Below the pieces are notes generated by a model, which did no database searches, was not told the DNA's origin, and saw only the letters and a list, made by a program, of their open reading frames with translations. From Eubacterium sp. 14-2 (GTDB lineage Bacteria; Bacillota; Clostridia; Lachnospirales; Lachnospiraceae), in assembly GCF_000403845.2 (NCBI RefSeq), contig NZ_KE159567.1:1000911-1064910 (forward strand): a stretch of 64,000 nt of DNA, in the 5' to 3' direction. The position numbers and the translations under genes are program-made. Every line of letters begins with the position of its first letter. The stretch's first letter is position 1. Shown here piece after piece: positions 1 through 8,536 of the stretch.

Positions 1-172
1 AATTTACTTCCTTTCTCTGTATAATTTCCGGAAAAATTTCCAGTATTTTCAATATAGCATGTTTCCTTACAGAAGTCAAAAATGGGATTTAATAGCTGTC
101 TGCAAGTCCCTGACGTAATCCTGATGTTTCCTGTACAGACAATAGCAGAACTGTTGTTTCAAAAACGAACAA

Positions 173-275
173 AACTTTTGAAATAACAGTTGACAAAGGG
201 GAAAAATGCTGTTATTATAACAATATAAACTTTCGTAACAACAACTTTCGAAGGGAGAATTTTTGAAACAAAAGT
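173..275. repeat. operator-like repeats upstream of the DeoR gene
   Basis: Three copies of AACTTTyG lie at 173-180, 228-235 and 243-250; the last two are 15 bp apart. A reverse-oriented CAAAAGT lies at 269-275. They flank the promoter at 190-218 on both sides, as expected for binding sites of the DeoR-type regulator encoded next. The operator role is inferred from position and repetition only. Confidence 0.45.
190..218 (+). promoter_or_regulatory. sigma-A promoter for the hexitol locus
   Basis: TTGACA at 190-195, a 17-bp spacer, and TATTAT at 213-218. It points into the DeoR-type gene, with a leader of roughly 160 nt. The AACTTTyG repeats lie just upstream and just downstream. The rest of 1-386 shows no convincing gene. 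Confidence 0.7.
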
Positions 276-386
276 AAAGGTTGCAGAAGTGAAAAAATGT
301 GATAAGATGAAGGGAGAAGATGCTTATGAAGTGAAAATACGGAGCCATGGCCTGTGACTGGCTGCGGACTCCCAGGAGGTATGAAA

Positions 387-1148
387 ATGGATGCAATGGA
401 ACAGCGCAGGAATACAATTGTAGATTTGGTAAATCAAAGCGGAAATATCAGTTTTGCACAGTTAAAGAAGAAATTTCCGCAGATATCCGAAATGACACTG
501 CGCACAGATTTAAAAGCTCTTGATGAAGCAAAACGGATTGTCCGGGTGCATGGAGGCGCAAAATCCGTGGACGTTGTAGTGGGAACCGATGATATGTTAA
601 GCCGCAGGCTGGTGCGCAATATTGAGGCAAAGCAGCTGATTGCAAAAAAGGCACTGGAACTCATTCGGAAAGACACCGCAGTTTTTCTGGATTCCGGAAG
701 TACCACTACGGCGCTGGCAGCCTGCATGAGAGACCAGTCAAACCTGATATATACCAGTTCGCTGACCTGTGCGGCGGAACTTTCCAGATTAAAGAATCCG
801 GCAGTACATGTGCTGGGGGGAACCATGAACCGGTACAGCATGAGCGTATGCGGAATTCATACAATACAGGAAGTGCGAAGAATTAATTTCGATCAGGTGT
901 TTATGGGTGTCACCGGTTATTGTGAACAGACAGGATTTACCTGCGGCGTGGATGAGGAAGCAGCCCTGAAAAGGACTGTAATGAACCGGGCCGGACAGAA
1001 GATTATCCTGATGGATTCATCCAAAACAGGGGTGAAAAGTACATATACCATCTGCGGACTGGAGGATGTGGATCTTATTATTTCCGACGGCAGCCTTTCA
1101 GAGGAATTTCTGGAAGAATGCAGAAATTATAAGATACCGGTTATCTGA
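387..1148 (+). CDS. DeoR-family sugar operon regulator
   Basis: About 253 residues. The N-terminal winged HTH (about residues 5-60, with the recognition segment near EMTLRTDLKAL) is followed by a DeoR-C sugar-phosphate sensor domain holding the FLDSGSTT loop. ATG 387 is chosen because AGGAGG at 374-379 gives a 7-nt spacing; ATG 381 is too close to it and ATG 396 is possible. Members of this family repress sugar PTS operons and are released by a phosphorylated sugar. The gene lies 94 bp upstream of the mannitol-type PTS and probably controls both it and its own promoter. Annotation of the family is firm; the inducer is unknown. Confidence 0.9.
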   Translation: MDAMEQRRNTIVDLVNQSGNISFAQLKKKFPQISEMTLRTDLKALDEAKRIVRVHGGAKSVDVVVGTDDMLSRRLVRNIEAKQLIAKKALELIRKDTAVFLDSGSTTTALAACMRDQSNLIYTSSLTCAAELSRLKNPAVHVLGGTMNRYSMSVCGIHTIQEVRRINFDQVFMGVTGYCEQTGFTCGVDEEAALKRTVMNRAGQKIILMDSSKTGVKSTYTICGLEDVDLIISDGSLSEEFLEECRNYKIPVI

Positions 1149-1242
1149 TGCACAACAGGCAGTCCTCTCAGGAATCATCTGTATCCATATACGGACAGTG
1201 ATATTGCAGTCAGGAGCAAACCAATGTCAAAGGAGATAATTT

Positions 1243-3108
1243 ATGAAAAACGGAGTTCAGCGCTTTGGTAAATTTCTCTCAGCAATGATTATGCCCAATA
1301 TTGGTGCGTTAATCGCATTTGGTTTTCTTGCCGCGTTTTTTAACGACAAAGGCTGGATTCCACATGAGGGATTTGCCACAATTTTTTCAGCTGTTTTAGT
1401 TTATTTAATTCCAATCTTAATCGCTTTTACAGGCGGAAGGCTTATTGGCGGCGAGCGCGGAGGCGTGACAGCCGCAATTGCCGTAGTGGGCGCTATTATG
1501 AGCGATCCAGACACCACAATGCTGATGGCAGCCATGATTATGGGGCCTCTGGCAGGATTCTGTATAAAAAAGTTTGACAGTGCCATGGAAGGGCATATGC
1601 CGGCAGGTTTTGAAATGCTGATTAACAACTTTTCCGTGGGCATTCTGGGGATGCTGCTGGCCATGTTCGGATTTCTGGCAGTAGGACCCTTTATGAACCT
1701 GATTCTCGGCATTTTGTCTGCAGGAGTGACTTTTCTGGTGGAACACGGCGTACTTCCGCTGATCGGGATTTTTATCGAGCCGGCAAAGGTACTGTTTTTG
1801 AACAACGCTCTGAATCATGGGATTTTTACGCCCATTGCCACCGCTCAGGCGGCAGAGACCGGAAAATCCATCATGTATATGCTGGAGGCAAATCCCGGTC
1901 CCGGACTTGGGGTACTGCTGGCTTACATGTTTTTCTGCAAGGATAAAGAAACCAGACAGTCTGCGCCCAGCGCAGTGATTATCCATCTGTTAGGCGGTAT
2001 CCATGAAATATATTTCCCCTATATTCTGATGAATCCCCTTGTGATTGTGGGGCCGATTCTGGGCAATGTGGCTGCCATTTTCTGGTTCACTCTGACGGAC
2101 TGCGGACTGGTGGGACCCGCTTCCCCAGGTTCCATTATCGCATATCTGATGATGACGCCGGGAAACAGAATGATTCAGGTAATTGTGGGCGTTCTGATAG
2201 CCACTGTGATTTCCTTTGGGGTTTCTTCTGCTATTATCCGTATGTCCAAAGGCAAAAGCCTGGAAGAAGCGCAGGAAGAGATGGCCGGACGGAAAGCAGA
2301 AGCAAAGGGAATATCCCATGTTCCGGTTTCCATCATAGCGGAAGGTGTGAAAAAGGTGGTATTCGCCTGCGATGCAGGCATGGGTTCCTCGGCCATGGGA
2401 GCAACGAAATTCCGAAACCGGATAAAAGCACAGCGGCCGGATCTGACGGTAATCAATACATCGGTAGATACCATTCCGCCGGACTGCGACATTGCAGTGG
2501 TGCAGGTTACACTGGTTGAACGGGCAAGGAAGTCGGTGCCCGATGCTCAGATAGTGACCATCAATAATTTCCTGGCAGATCCTGCTCTGGATACCCTGTA
2601 TACACAGCTGACAGCAGTGGAAGGGGAAGGACAGAAGAACAGCAGGTCAGTACAGCCCCAGGAGGAAACCGGGCCCGCATCCGTTGGAACCGGGATTCTG
2701 GTAAAAGACGGAATCAGACTGAATCTGGAATCTGTTTCCAAAGAAGAAGCCATTCAGGCGGCAGGAGAGCTTCTGGTAAAACTGGGCTATGTGGATTCTT
2801 CTTATATTGCAGCCATGCAGGAGAGGGAAAAAATCGTGACTACCTATATGGGTCTTGGAGTGGCGATTCCCCACGGGACATCTCAGGCCAAAGGAACGGT
2901 GAAAAAGACCGGCATTGTGGTTCTGCAGTATCCGCAGGGCGTTGCGTTCGGAGAAGAAAAGGCCCAGCTTGTATTCGGCATTGCAGGAGTAGGGGATGAA
3001 CATCTGGAACTGCTGGGAAAAATCTGCAGCATGCTGGAAGACGAAGCTGTTCTGGAGGAATTTAAAACAACAGATCGGACAGAATGGGTATTGGAAAAAT
3101 TAAATTAA
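1243..3108 (+). CDS. mtlA: PTS mannitol-type EIICBA permease
   Basis: A 621-residue single-chain permease that imports and phosphorylates a hexitol at the cell membrane. The EIIC part (about 1-340) has eight or more hydrophobic segments and the GIHEIYFPY substrate motif of the mannitol family. EIIB follows, with the phospho-cysteine in VVFACDAGMGSSAMG. A linker leads to EIIA (about 480-621), with the phospho-histidine in GVAIPHGT. The RBS AAAGGAG at 1229-1235 fits ATG 1243. Many Gram-positive bacteria encode EIIA separately as MtlF, so the fused C-B-A form is worth noting. The next gene is not a classical mannitol-1-phosphate dehydrogenase, so the substrate may be a related sugar alcohol. Confidence 0.88.
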   Translation: MKNGVQRFGKFLSAMIMPNIGALIAFGFLAAFFNDKGWIPHEGFATIFSAVLVYLIPILIAFTGGRLIGGERGGVTAAIAVVGAIMSDPDTTMLMAAMIMGPLAGFCIKKFDSAMEGHMPAGFEMLINNFSVGILGMLLAMFGFLAVGPFMNLILGILSAGVTFLVEHGVLPLIGIFIEPAKVLFLNNALNHGIFTPIATAQAAETGKSIMYMLEANPGPGLGVLLAYMFFCKDKETRQSAPSAVIIHLLGGIHEIYFPYILMNPLVIVGPILGNVAAIFWFTLTDCGLVGPASPGSIIAYLMMTPGNRMIQVIVGVLIATVISFGVSSAIIRMSKGKSLEEAQEEMAGRKAEAKGISHVPVSIIAEGVKKVVFACDAGMGSSAMGATKFRNRIKAQRPDLTVINTSVDTIPPDCDIAVVQVTLVERARKSVPDAQIVTINNFLADPALDTLYTQLTAVEGEGQKNSRSVQPQEETGPASVGTGILVKDGIRLNLESVSKEEAIQAAGELLVKLGYVDSSYIAAMQEREKIVTTYMGLGVAIPHGTSQAKGTVKKTGIVVLQYPQGVAFGEEKAQLVFGIAGVGDEHLELLGKICSMLEDEAVLEEFKTTDRTEWVLEKLN

Positions 3109-3126
3109 AATCAGGAGGAAATAAAT

Positions 3127-4386
3127 ATGAAAGCAAGAGGCGTCAGACTTTACGGAGCAAATGATATCAGACTGGAGGAGTTTGAACTTCCGGAAATCAA
3201 AGAGGATGAAATTCTGGTAAAAGTGGTCAGCGACAGTATCTGCATGTCCACCTGGAAAATGGTGCAGGCAGGAAAGGAACACAAACGGGTACCGGAAAAC
3301 GTTGCGGAACATCCGGTCATTATCGGCCATGAATTTACCGGAGATATTGTAAAAGTAGGTGCGAAATGGAAAGATCAGTTCCACGAAGGAAAAAAATTTG
3401 CCCAGCAGCCGGCCATCCCCGGACAGATGGAATCACCGGGATATTCTTATGAATTTTTCGGCGGCGCCACAACCTACTGTATTTTCCCGAATGACGTCAT
3501 CGAAAAGGGATGTATCTGGGAGTACGACGGGGACAGCTACTTTGAGGCTTCTCTTGCAGAGCCCATGAGCTGCTGTATCGGCGGATATCACAGCAACTAC
3601 CACAATGAACATCTTTCCTATGAGCACAAAATGGGAACACTGGCCGGCGGAAATATTCTGATTCTGGGCGGCTGCGGCCCCATGGGTCTGGGAGCGGTAA
3701 GCTATGGCCTTACCTTTGAAAACAAACCGAAACGTATTGTGGTGACAGACATCAATGACGAGAAAATTGCCAGGGCAAAAGAAGTGGTTTCAGAAGCGGA
3801 AGCCAGAGAAAAGGGCGTGGAACTCCATTATATCAATACTGCCGGTATGGAAGACCCTGTGGCAGAGCTTCGGGCCATCACCGAAGGCGTGGGATACAGT
3901 GACGTGTTTGTCTATGCTCCGGTACAGAGTATTGCAGAAATGGGTAACCGTCTGCTTTCTGTGGATGGCTGCATGAATTTCTTTGCAGGCCCGACAGACA
4001 CACAGTTTTCCGCAAGCATGAACCTCTATGACTGCCATTATGCCAGAACCAAAATCATGGGTTCCACAGGCGGCAATACCAATGATATGAAAGAGGCCAT
4101 TGAAAAATCAGCCAGAGGATTGATTAACTCTGCAGTTATGGTTACTCATGTGGGAGGCATGGATTCCATTGCAGAGGCCACCAGTAATCTGCCTGACATT
4201 CCCGGTGGGAAAAAACTGGCTTACACACAGTTTGATATGCCCATGACAGCCATTGATGATTTTGGAAAACTGGGAGAAAAAGACCCCTTCTTTAAAGAAC
4301 TGGATGAATGCTGTAAGAGAAATAAAGGGCTCTGGTCCAAAGAAGCAGAGAAGATGCTGTTTGAACATTTCGGGGTAAAGGAATGA
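3127..4386 (+). CDS. MDR-family sugar-phosphate dehydrogenase, SorE-like
   Basis: A 419-residue medium-chain dehydrogenase. The N-terminal catalytic lobe has SDSICMSTWK (candidate zinc cysteine) and GHEFTGDI (GHE motif). The Rossmann part carries ILGGCGPMGLGA. The four-cysteine structural zinc loop of classical alcohol dehydrogenases is not visible. The length and style resemble L-sorbose-1-phosphate reductase. It starts 18 bp after mtlA behind AGGAGG at about 3113, so it probably oxidises or reduces the sugar phosphate delivered by that PTS. It is not the polyol-specific MtlD family. The exact substrate cannot be read from sequence. Confidence 0.8.
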   Translation: MKARGVRLYGANDIRLEEFELPEIKEDEILVKVVSDSICMSTWKMVQAGKEHKRVPENVAEHPVIIGHEFTGDIVKVGAKWKDQFHEGKKFAQQPAIPGQMESPGYSYEFFGGATTYCIFPNDVIEKGCIWEYDGDSYFEASLAEPMSCCIGGYHSNYHNEHLSYEHKMGTLAGGNILILGGCGPMGLGAVSYGLTFENKPKRIVVTDINDEKIARAKEVVSEAEAREKGVELHYINTAGMEDPVAELRAITEGVGYSDVFVYAPVQSIAEMGNRLLSVDGCMNFFAGPTDTQFSASMNLYDCHYARTKIMGSTGGNTNDMKEAIEKSARGLINSAVMVTHVGGMDSIAEATSNLPDIPGGKKLAYTQFDMPMTAIDDFGKLGEKDPFFKELDECCKRNKGLWSKEAEKMLFEHFGVKE

Positions 4387-4452
4387 TAATGATAAAAATG
4401 TGTTGATAAAAAACATACTTTATGGAATAGCAGTTCAATAAGTGTAAATTTA

Positions 4453-4496
4453 AAAACAGACTGTCGTATGAAATTACAGATACGACAGTCTGTTTT
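4453..4496 (+). terminator. intrinsic terminator of the hexitol operon
   Basis: A perfect 16-bp stem (4453-4468 with 4481-4496) with a 12-nt loop, A-rich on the left and ending in TTTT. It lies 67 bp after the dehydrogenase stop. Confidence 0.85.
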
Positions 4497-4736
4497 GAGG
4501 TATGTAAAATGGAAATAATATAAGTTGTGCAGAATTAATCAGGATATTGCTCTATATTTGCTTCCTGCATGGTGTCTTTTTATTTTTTATGGTCAGGGCA
4601 TTTGGTTCTGTATTTGTGAACTCCTGCGTTTCTTTCAGAAATAATTTGTTGAATTTATTCTTTTATTTCTAAAAAAAATTGTTTATAATCACTTTATTTA
4701 TTTAAGTTTCTGATAAAAGGGTTTGAAAATTGGTAT
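4497..4736. other. AT-rich spacer, no gene seen
   Basis: The base composition drops sharply here compared with the hexitol operon and stays AT-rich to about 6350. No reading frame with a ribosome site was found. It looks like the left flank of the small XRE/ImmA island. Confidence 0.5.
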
Positions 4737-5165
4737 TTATTTTGAGAATCTGATTTGATTCTCTATGAATTTATTAAAATCAGAAACGTATTTAATTTCA
4801 TTCATATCTATTCTTGAAAACATTTGTGGCATTATCTCTTTGGCAAATAAGTTAGCTTCAAATTCAGTAATACTTTCAGTATCAGTATCAAATAATTCAA
4901 ATGCGTTAAGATTTCTATGTAATATATAGTGTCCAAGTTCATGTGCACATATGATTTTTTGTGAATATAAGTCAAGTTTATCATTAATGTAAATGGAGTT
5001 ATCTAATATAAATCCCTTCAACTCATCTTTGAGAGAACAAATATTAATGTTCATTTTTAATGCCTTAGCGAGGTAAAATGGATTATTGTTGGATGACAAA
5101 TTGAGTAATTTATGGGCTTCCCTTTTTAAAAATTTATATCGATCTTCAGTTAATATCTCCCTCAT
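4737..5165 (-). CDS. ImmA/IrrE-type metallopeptidase
   Basis: 142 residues. The zinc motif HELGHYILH lies at about 75-83 and a downstream FEANLFAKE supplies the third ligand typical of the M78 family. Its start overlaps the stop of the XRE gene by 4 bp, so the two are co-translated. In ICEBs1, ImmA cleaves the repressor ImmR to start element excision; here the same pairing suggests an anti-repressor for the neighbouring XRE protein. No integrase is adjacent, so the island may be a stand-alone regulatory cassette or a decayed element. Composition is much more AT-rich than the flanks, suggesting transfer. Confidence 0.82.
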   Translation of the reverse strand: MREILTEDRYKFLKREAHKLLNLSSNNNPFYLAKALKMNINICSLKDELKGFILDNSIYINDKLDLYSQKIICAHELGHYILHRNLNAFELFDTDTESITEFEANLFAKEIMPQMFSRIDMNEIKYVSDFNKFIENQIRFSK

Positions 5166-6043
5166 TCTTCTCTCCTATAATTTATACTGTTGTTTTTTGC
5201 AATATTTGCCATTTGAATAATTGCTTCATTAGATAAATTTTTAATGCCGTTAAATGCAGCCACTTGATGCGTTTCTAAATATTTTCTGGCTTCATTTAGG
5301 TCAGTAAAAAATTCATTTGCTAATTCGGTGTTTTCATGGCAGCTAATTGTATTAGAATTATTTGAAATATCATTGAAATCATTAATCCTGTTTGTGGTTT
5401 TGATGTTATTTGTTTTATTTATAGTACTAATAGTAAGATTTTTCTTTTGTGGTTTGGCCTTGAGAGTAAGATTTTTGTTCTCACTTCTCATTAATTTATC
5501 AAAGTTGTTAATATCTGAATTTAAAACGTCAAAAATTAATTTTTCAAATTTATCAGTAATATTTGATCGGCAAAATGCTTTTATGGAATCCTGACTTACT
5601 GCTTTCATGATATTATTATCGCTAAGATAGTCTATCATTTTTTGCCATTCATCTTCTGAACGAGAAACATATAAAAGCATTTCCTTTATAATTTCATAAA
5701 AATTTTTGTGTATTACCATGGCATTAAATATGTCCATCATAGAATATTCTGTTTTTTTATCAATAGTAAGTGAAAATGCGTTTATAGAATATAGAGCTTC
5801 TGTTGAGATTTTTAATTCTTTTGAAATACTTGTAAACATTTCTTTTTCCCATCCCATCAAATAGGCAGGAGTAGTATTTAATATTTTTGCAAGGGGTTCC
5901 AAGATAGTAATGGGGAAGTTTTCTATATTGTTATTTTCATATCTATATATTGTAGCACGATTTTTTCCAAGACGAGAAGCAACTTCATCTACAGACAATC
6001 CCAGTTCAGTTCTTCGCTGTTTTATTCGTTCTCCTATATTCAT
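5162..6043 (-). CDS. XRE-family repressor, ImmR-like
   Basis: 293 residues, long for this class. An HTH_3 domain occupies about residues 3-60 (RIKQRRTELGLSVDEVASRLG, then RATIYRYEN) and LMGWEKE follows, as in phage and ICE repressors. The middle is Asn-rich and low complexity; the C-terminal part is helical. The gene diverges from a 30-residue membrane peptide across a 215-bp region holding three TCGCAT/ATGCGA-type repeats, which are probably its operators. The ImmA-type protease overlaps its 3' end. It probably represses the rightward promoter and perhaps itself. Confidence 0.82.
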   Translation of the reverse strand: MNIGERIKQRRTELGLSVDEVASRLGKNRATIYRYENNNIENFPITILEPLAKILNTTPAYLMGWEKEMFTSISKELKISTEALYSINAFSLTIDKKTEYSMMDIFNAMVIHKNFYEIIKEMLLYVSRSEDEWQKMIDYLSDNNIMKAVSQDSIKAFCRSNITDKFEKLIFDVLNSDINNFDKLMRSENKNLTLKAKPQKKNLTISTINKTNNIKTTNRINDFNDISNNSNTISCHENTELANEFFTDLNEARKYLETHQVAAFNGIKNLSNEAIIQMANIAKNNSINYRREE

Positions 6044-6081
6044 TGCAGCACCTCCATTATCAACTATATAATATCATATAA

Positions 6082-6197
6082 TTCGCAAATATGCAACAAA
6101 ATGGTCGAGAAAAAATAAAATATTCGCATATAGTACGAAAAAATGTTGACATGCAAACCAGAAAATGATAATATAAAGAAAATCGCATGATATGCGA
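6082..6197 (+). promoter_or_regulatory. divergent operator/promoter region
   Basis: A rightward promoter has TTGACA at 6146-6151, a 17-bp spacer and TAATAT at 6169-6174. Three related dyads surround it: 6082-6096 (TCGCAAATATGC core), 6123-6139 (TTCGCATATAGTACGAA), and 6183-6197 (TCGCAT, GAT, ATGCGA). One lies just upstream of the -35 and one just downstream of the -10, the usual layout for repression. The binding protein is inferred to be the XRE product at 5162-6043. Confidence 0.7.
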
Positions 6198-6258
6198 CAA
6201 AAAATATTGAATTGTGGAGTCTGAAAATTTTTATTTATGTAGTGAAAGGGGTATGTGT

Positions 6259-6351
6259 ATGTTAGAATTTTTAATATCTTTTTTGGTTACGGTTATGGGC
6301 GGAGTAGCGTGTCATTACATAGTTAAATGGTTAGATGGAAATAACAGCTAG
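6259..6351 (+). CDS. 30-residue membrane peptide
   Basis: MLEFLISFLVTVMGGVAC begins a single hydrophobic helix, followed by HYIVKWLDGNNS with a positive then negative tail. AAAGGGG at 6245-6251 gives a 7-nt spacing to ATG 6259; ATG 6253 is too close. It is the only gene on the rightward promoter controlled by the repressor-like dyads, and a 9-bp hairpin follows 6 bp after its stop. Size and layout recall type I toxin or small effector peptides, but the role is not known. It is too short for usual gene callers. Confidence 0.65.
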   Translation: MLEFLISFLVTVMGGVACHYIVKWLDGNNS

Positions 6352-6357
6352 ATTTGG

Positions 6358-6379
6358 CCCCCGGATAGTCATCCGGGGG
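6358..6379. other. GC-rich hairpin after the mini-peptide
   Basis: CCCCCGGAT (6358-6366), loop AGTC, ATCCGGGGG (6371-6379): a perfect 9-bp stem. No T-run follows on either strand, so it is not a textbook intrinsic terminator; it may stabilise the short mRNA 3' end. Confidence 0.6.
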
Positions 6380-6465
6380 GAGATGCGTGGATTTCAAAGG
6401 ATTGATTTTATCTGTAACCAGGTGAAAACCGGAGGATTTTCATATACTAAGTGACAGATAAGGTA

Positions 6466-8235
6466 TTATAAGGAATATGACTCAGTATCTTTTTCCTGCT
6501 GTTTCCGGAACAGCTCAAAAAATTCCTCCTCCGGCATGGGCTTTGCATAGTAATAGCCCTGTACCTGGTCACAGCCGATACTGCGCAGCAAATCCACCTG
6601 TTCTCTGGTCTCCACCCCTTCTGCCAGAAGACCCAGTTCCAGCCTGTCGGCCATCATCACCACATGTTCCAGGATCAGCCTGCCTTTTTTGGATACCATC
6701 ATATTTTCCATAAATTTCCGGTCCAGTTTAATCACATCGAAAGGAGTTTCCAGCAGGATATTCAGGGAGGAATAACCGCTGCCGAAATCATCCATCAGCA
6801 GAGTGAAGCCTTCCTCTTTCAGCTGCAGAGCTTTCAGGCTGACCTGCTGGTCGTCTGCGGTTTCCGTAATTTCCAGTTCCAGCAGATCCCGTGAAATACC
6901 GTTGTCTCTGATCAGTTCATCCAGAAAGCGGATGCAGGCGTCGTCCTTAAGGTGAACTCTGGATACATTGACAGAGACAGGACAGGGAGCAAGGCCCTGC
7001 TGCTTACATTTTCGGATAAACCGACATGCTTCGGACCAGATGTAATAATCCACGTTTCGGATAAAACCGTTTTCCTCAATGATGGGGATGAACTGGTCCG
7101 GATAAATCATGCCCCGTTCTGGATGACGCCACCGTACCAGAGCCTCTGCTCCGATAATTTTATTCCGGGCAATACTGTATTTGGGCTGGAGATACATTAC
7201 AAACTGACGCTCTGTGATGGCGCTTTGCATGTTTTCCTCAATAAATTTCCGATTGTACAGGGAATCTTTAAACTGTTCTCTGTAAAATAATATATTGGTC
7301 AGTACGCTGCGTTTGGCGGTTTTCCGGGCCATGGCCGCCCGGTCTTCCATCTGCCGCGGCTCCATGCTCCGGTCTTCCACCATGTATACACCATAGGACA
7401 TCTGAATTTTTACATCTTTAAAAGAAGCAGTCTGTTCATCGAGACGGTGAATCAGCGACAGCAGTTCTTCCTGTTGCGTATATTCCGTGACAATCATAAA
7501 AACGTCGCTGCGGAGGTTGATAAAAAGCTGCTCCTGACTGCAGATGTTATTTAGCTGCTCCCGGATAAAATCCAGCATTTCATCTCCGAATTTCTCCCCG
7601 TATAAATCATTTACAATCTTGAATTTACGGATATCAAACTGGATAAAAGCAATATTTTTTGTGGAAGAAAACAGGAGATGGTTGACATTTTTTCGAAATC
7701 GCTGGAGTTTGCTGATATTTTTCAGTACGCTCTGCATAACCTTGTTTTCCGGGATGTCCTCCAGACCGATACTGCTTTCCGTTATGTCTTTCAGAAAATC
7801 TTTCAGAATGTCTTCCAGAATTTCAATACTGGTATTGAGAGCCTGAGGGCATTTTTTCAGAATCAGACCTTCTTTACGGATTTCAGCCAGTTCTTCCGGA
7901 ACAGAAATGTCTTTTCCCAGAATATCCCGGCAGTTGACGGCGCCCTGCATCCGTTCTGTGAAAAGATGCAGGAATTCCTCTGTTTTTTTGTTGCCGTACA
8001 GTTCCAGTTCCTGGTCCTGAGAGTCGTAAAATCCCAGAGCCATGCCCAATACCAGCAGAGAGGCGGTAATACAGCCGCAGGTTCCGCCCTGGCGCATACC
8101 GCCTCCGAAACAGGTGCTGATTTTAAATGCAGTTTTTAAATCCAGTCCAAAGTCTCCCGCGAATGCCCCGAATAATGCCTGGGAGCAGTGATATTGCTGG
8201 TGCAGAAGCTGTTCGGCTTTTTCTTTATGTGTCAT
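6466..8235 (-). CDS. C_GCAxxG_C_C domain fused to degenerate GGDEF and EAL
   Basis: 589 residues. Residues 1-150 match the C_GCAxxG_C_C family: Cys17, Cys42 in TCFGGG, Cys53/Cys55 in GGTCGC, Cys102, Cys129. A GGDEF-type domain (about 165-320) has RSDVF at 242-246 where GGDEF should be, so it is probably not a cyclase. The EAL domain (about 330-575) keeps EAL at 364-366, the SVNVS, EITE and DDFGSGYSSL motifs, and IKLD, so c-di-GMP hydrolysis is likely. The start at 8235 has AGAGG upstream; the frame stays open upstream without a ribosome site. The cysteine domain could sense redox or metal and gate the phosphodiesterase; that is inference. Confidence 0.85.
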   Translation of the reverse strand: MTHKEKAEQLLHQQYHCSQALFGAFAGDFGLDLKTAFKISTCFGGGMRQGGTCGCITASLLVLGMALGFYDSQDQELELYGNKKTEEFLHLFTERMQGAVNCRDILGKDISVPEELAEIRKEGLILKKCPQALNTSIEILEDILKDFLKDITESSIGLEDIPENKVMQSVLKNISKLQRFRKNVNHLLFSSTKNIAFIQFDIRKFKIVNDLYGEKFGDEMLDFIREQLNNICSQEQLFINLRSDVFMIVTEYTQQEELLSLIHRLDEQTASFKDVKIQMSYGVYMVEDRSMEPRQMEDRAAMARKTAKRSVLTNILFYREQFKDSLYNRKFIEENMQSAITERQFVMYLQPKYSIARNKIIGAEALVRWRHPERGMIYPDQFIPIIEENGFIRNVDYYIWSEACRFIRKCKQQGLAPCPVSVNVSRVHLKDDACIRFLDELIRDNGISRDLLELEITETADDQQVSLKALQLKEEGFTLLMDDFGSGYSSLNILLETPFDVIKLDRKFMENMMVSKKGRLILEHVVMMADRLELGLLAEGVETREQVDLLRSIGCDQVQGYYYAKPMPEEEFFELFRKQQEKDTESYSL

Positions 8236-8434
8236 GGGATACCTCTTATTATTATTTATCCGGCAGTGCCGGTTTCTGAAATTTTCACGGTGTTCTCTGA
8301 TTTCTGCCTGTAAGTATACCATATACGGGCGGCAAAGTCCATGACCGGTTATGGTGACAGCGGGAACGGGGAGCCTGATTTTTGGTAATTACCGGGGAAA
8401 GCTCTGCCCTGTGCAAAACAGAGATAACTGTTAC

Positions 8435-8463
8435 TTGCCATTTCATCTGGATACAGGTATAAT
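8435..8463 (+). promoter_or_regulatory. promoter of the two-component system
   Basis: TTGCCA at 8435-8440, a 17-bp spacer and TATAAT at 8458-8463, about 70 bp before the response regulator start. The interval 8236-8536 holds nothing else recognisable. Confidence 0.7.
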
Positions 8464-8536
8464 CGTACATAGTGAAAACAGCAGTTCCTGTGAAAGGCAG
8501 AACGGGTGTAGCGCACGGTTCCGAAGGGAGAGAGAC

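Noticed and set aside
6358-6379. Intrinsic terminator after the mini-peptide
   Set aside because: Perfect stem but no T-run on either side, so it is listed as a hairpin only.
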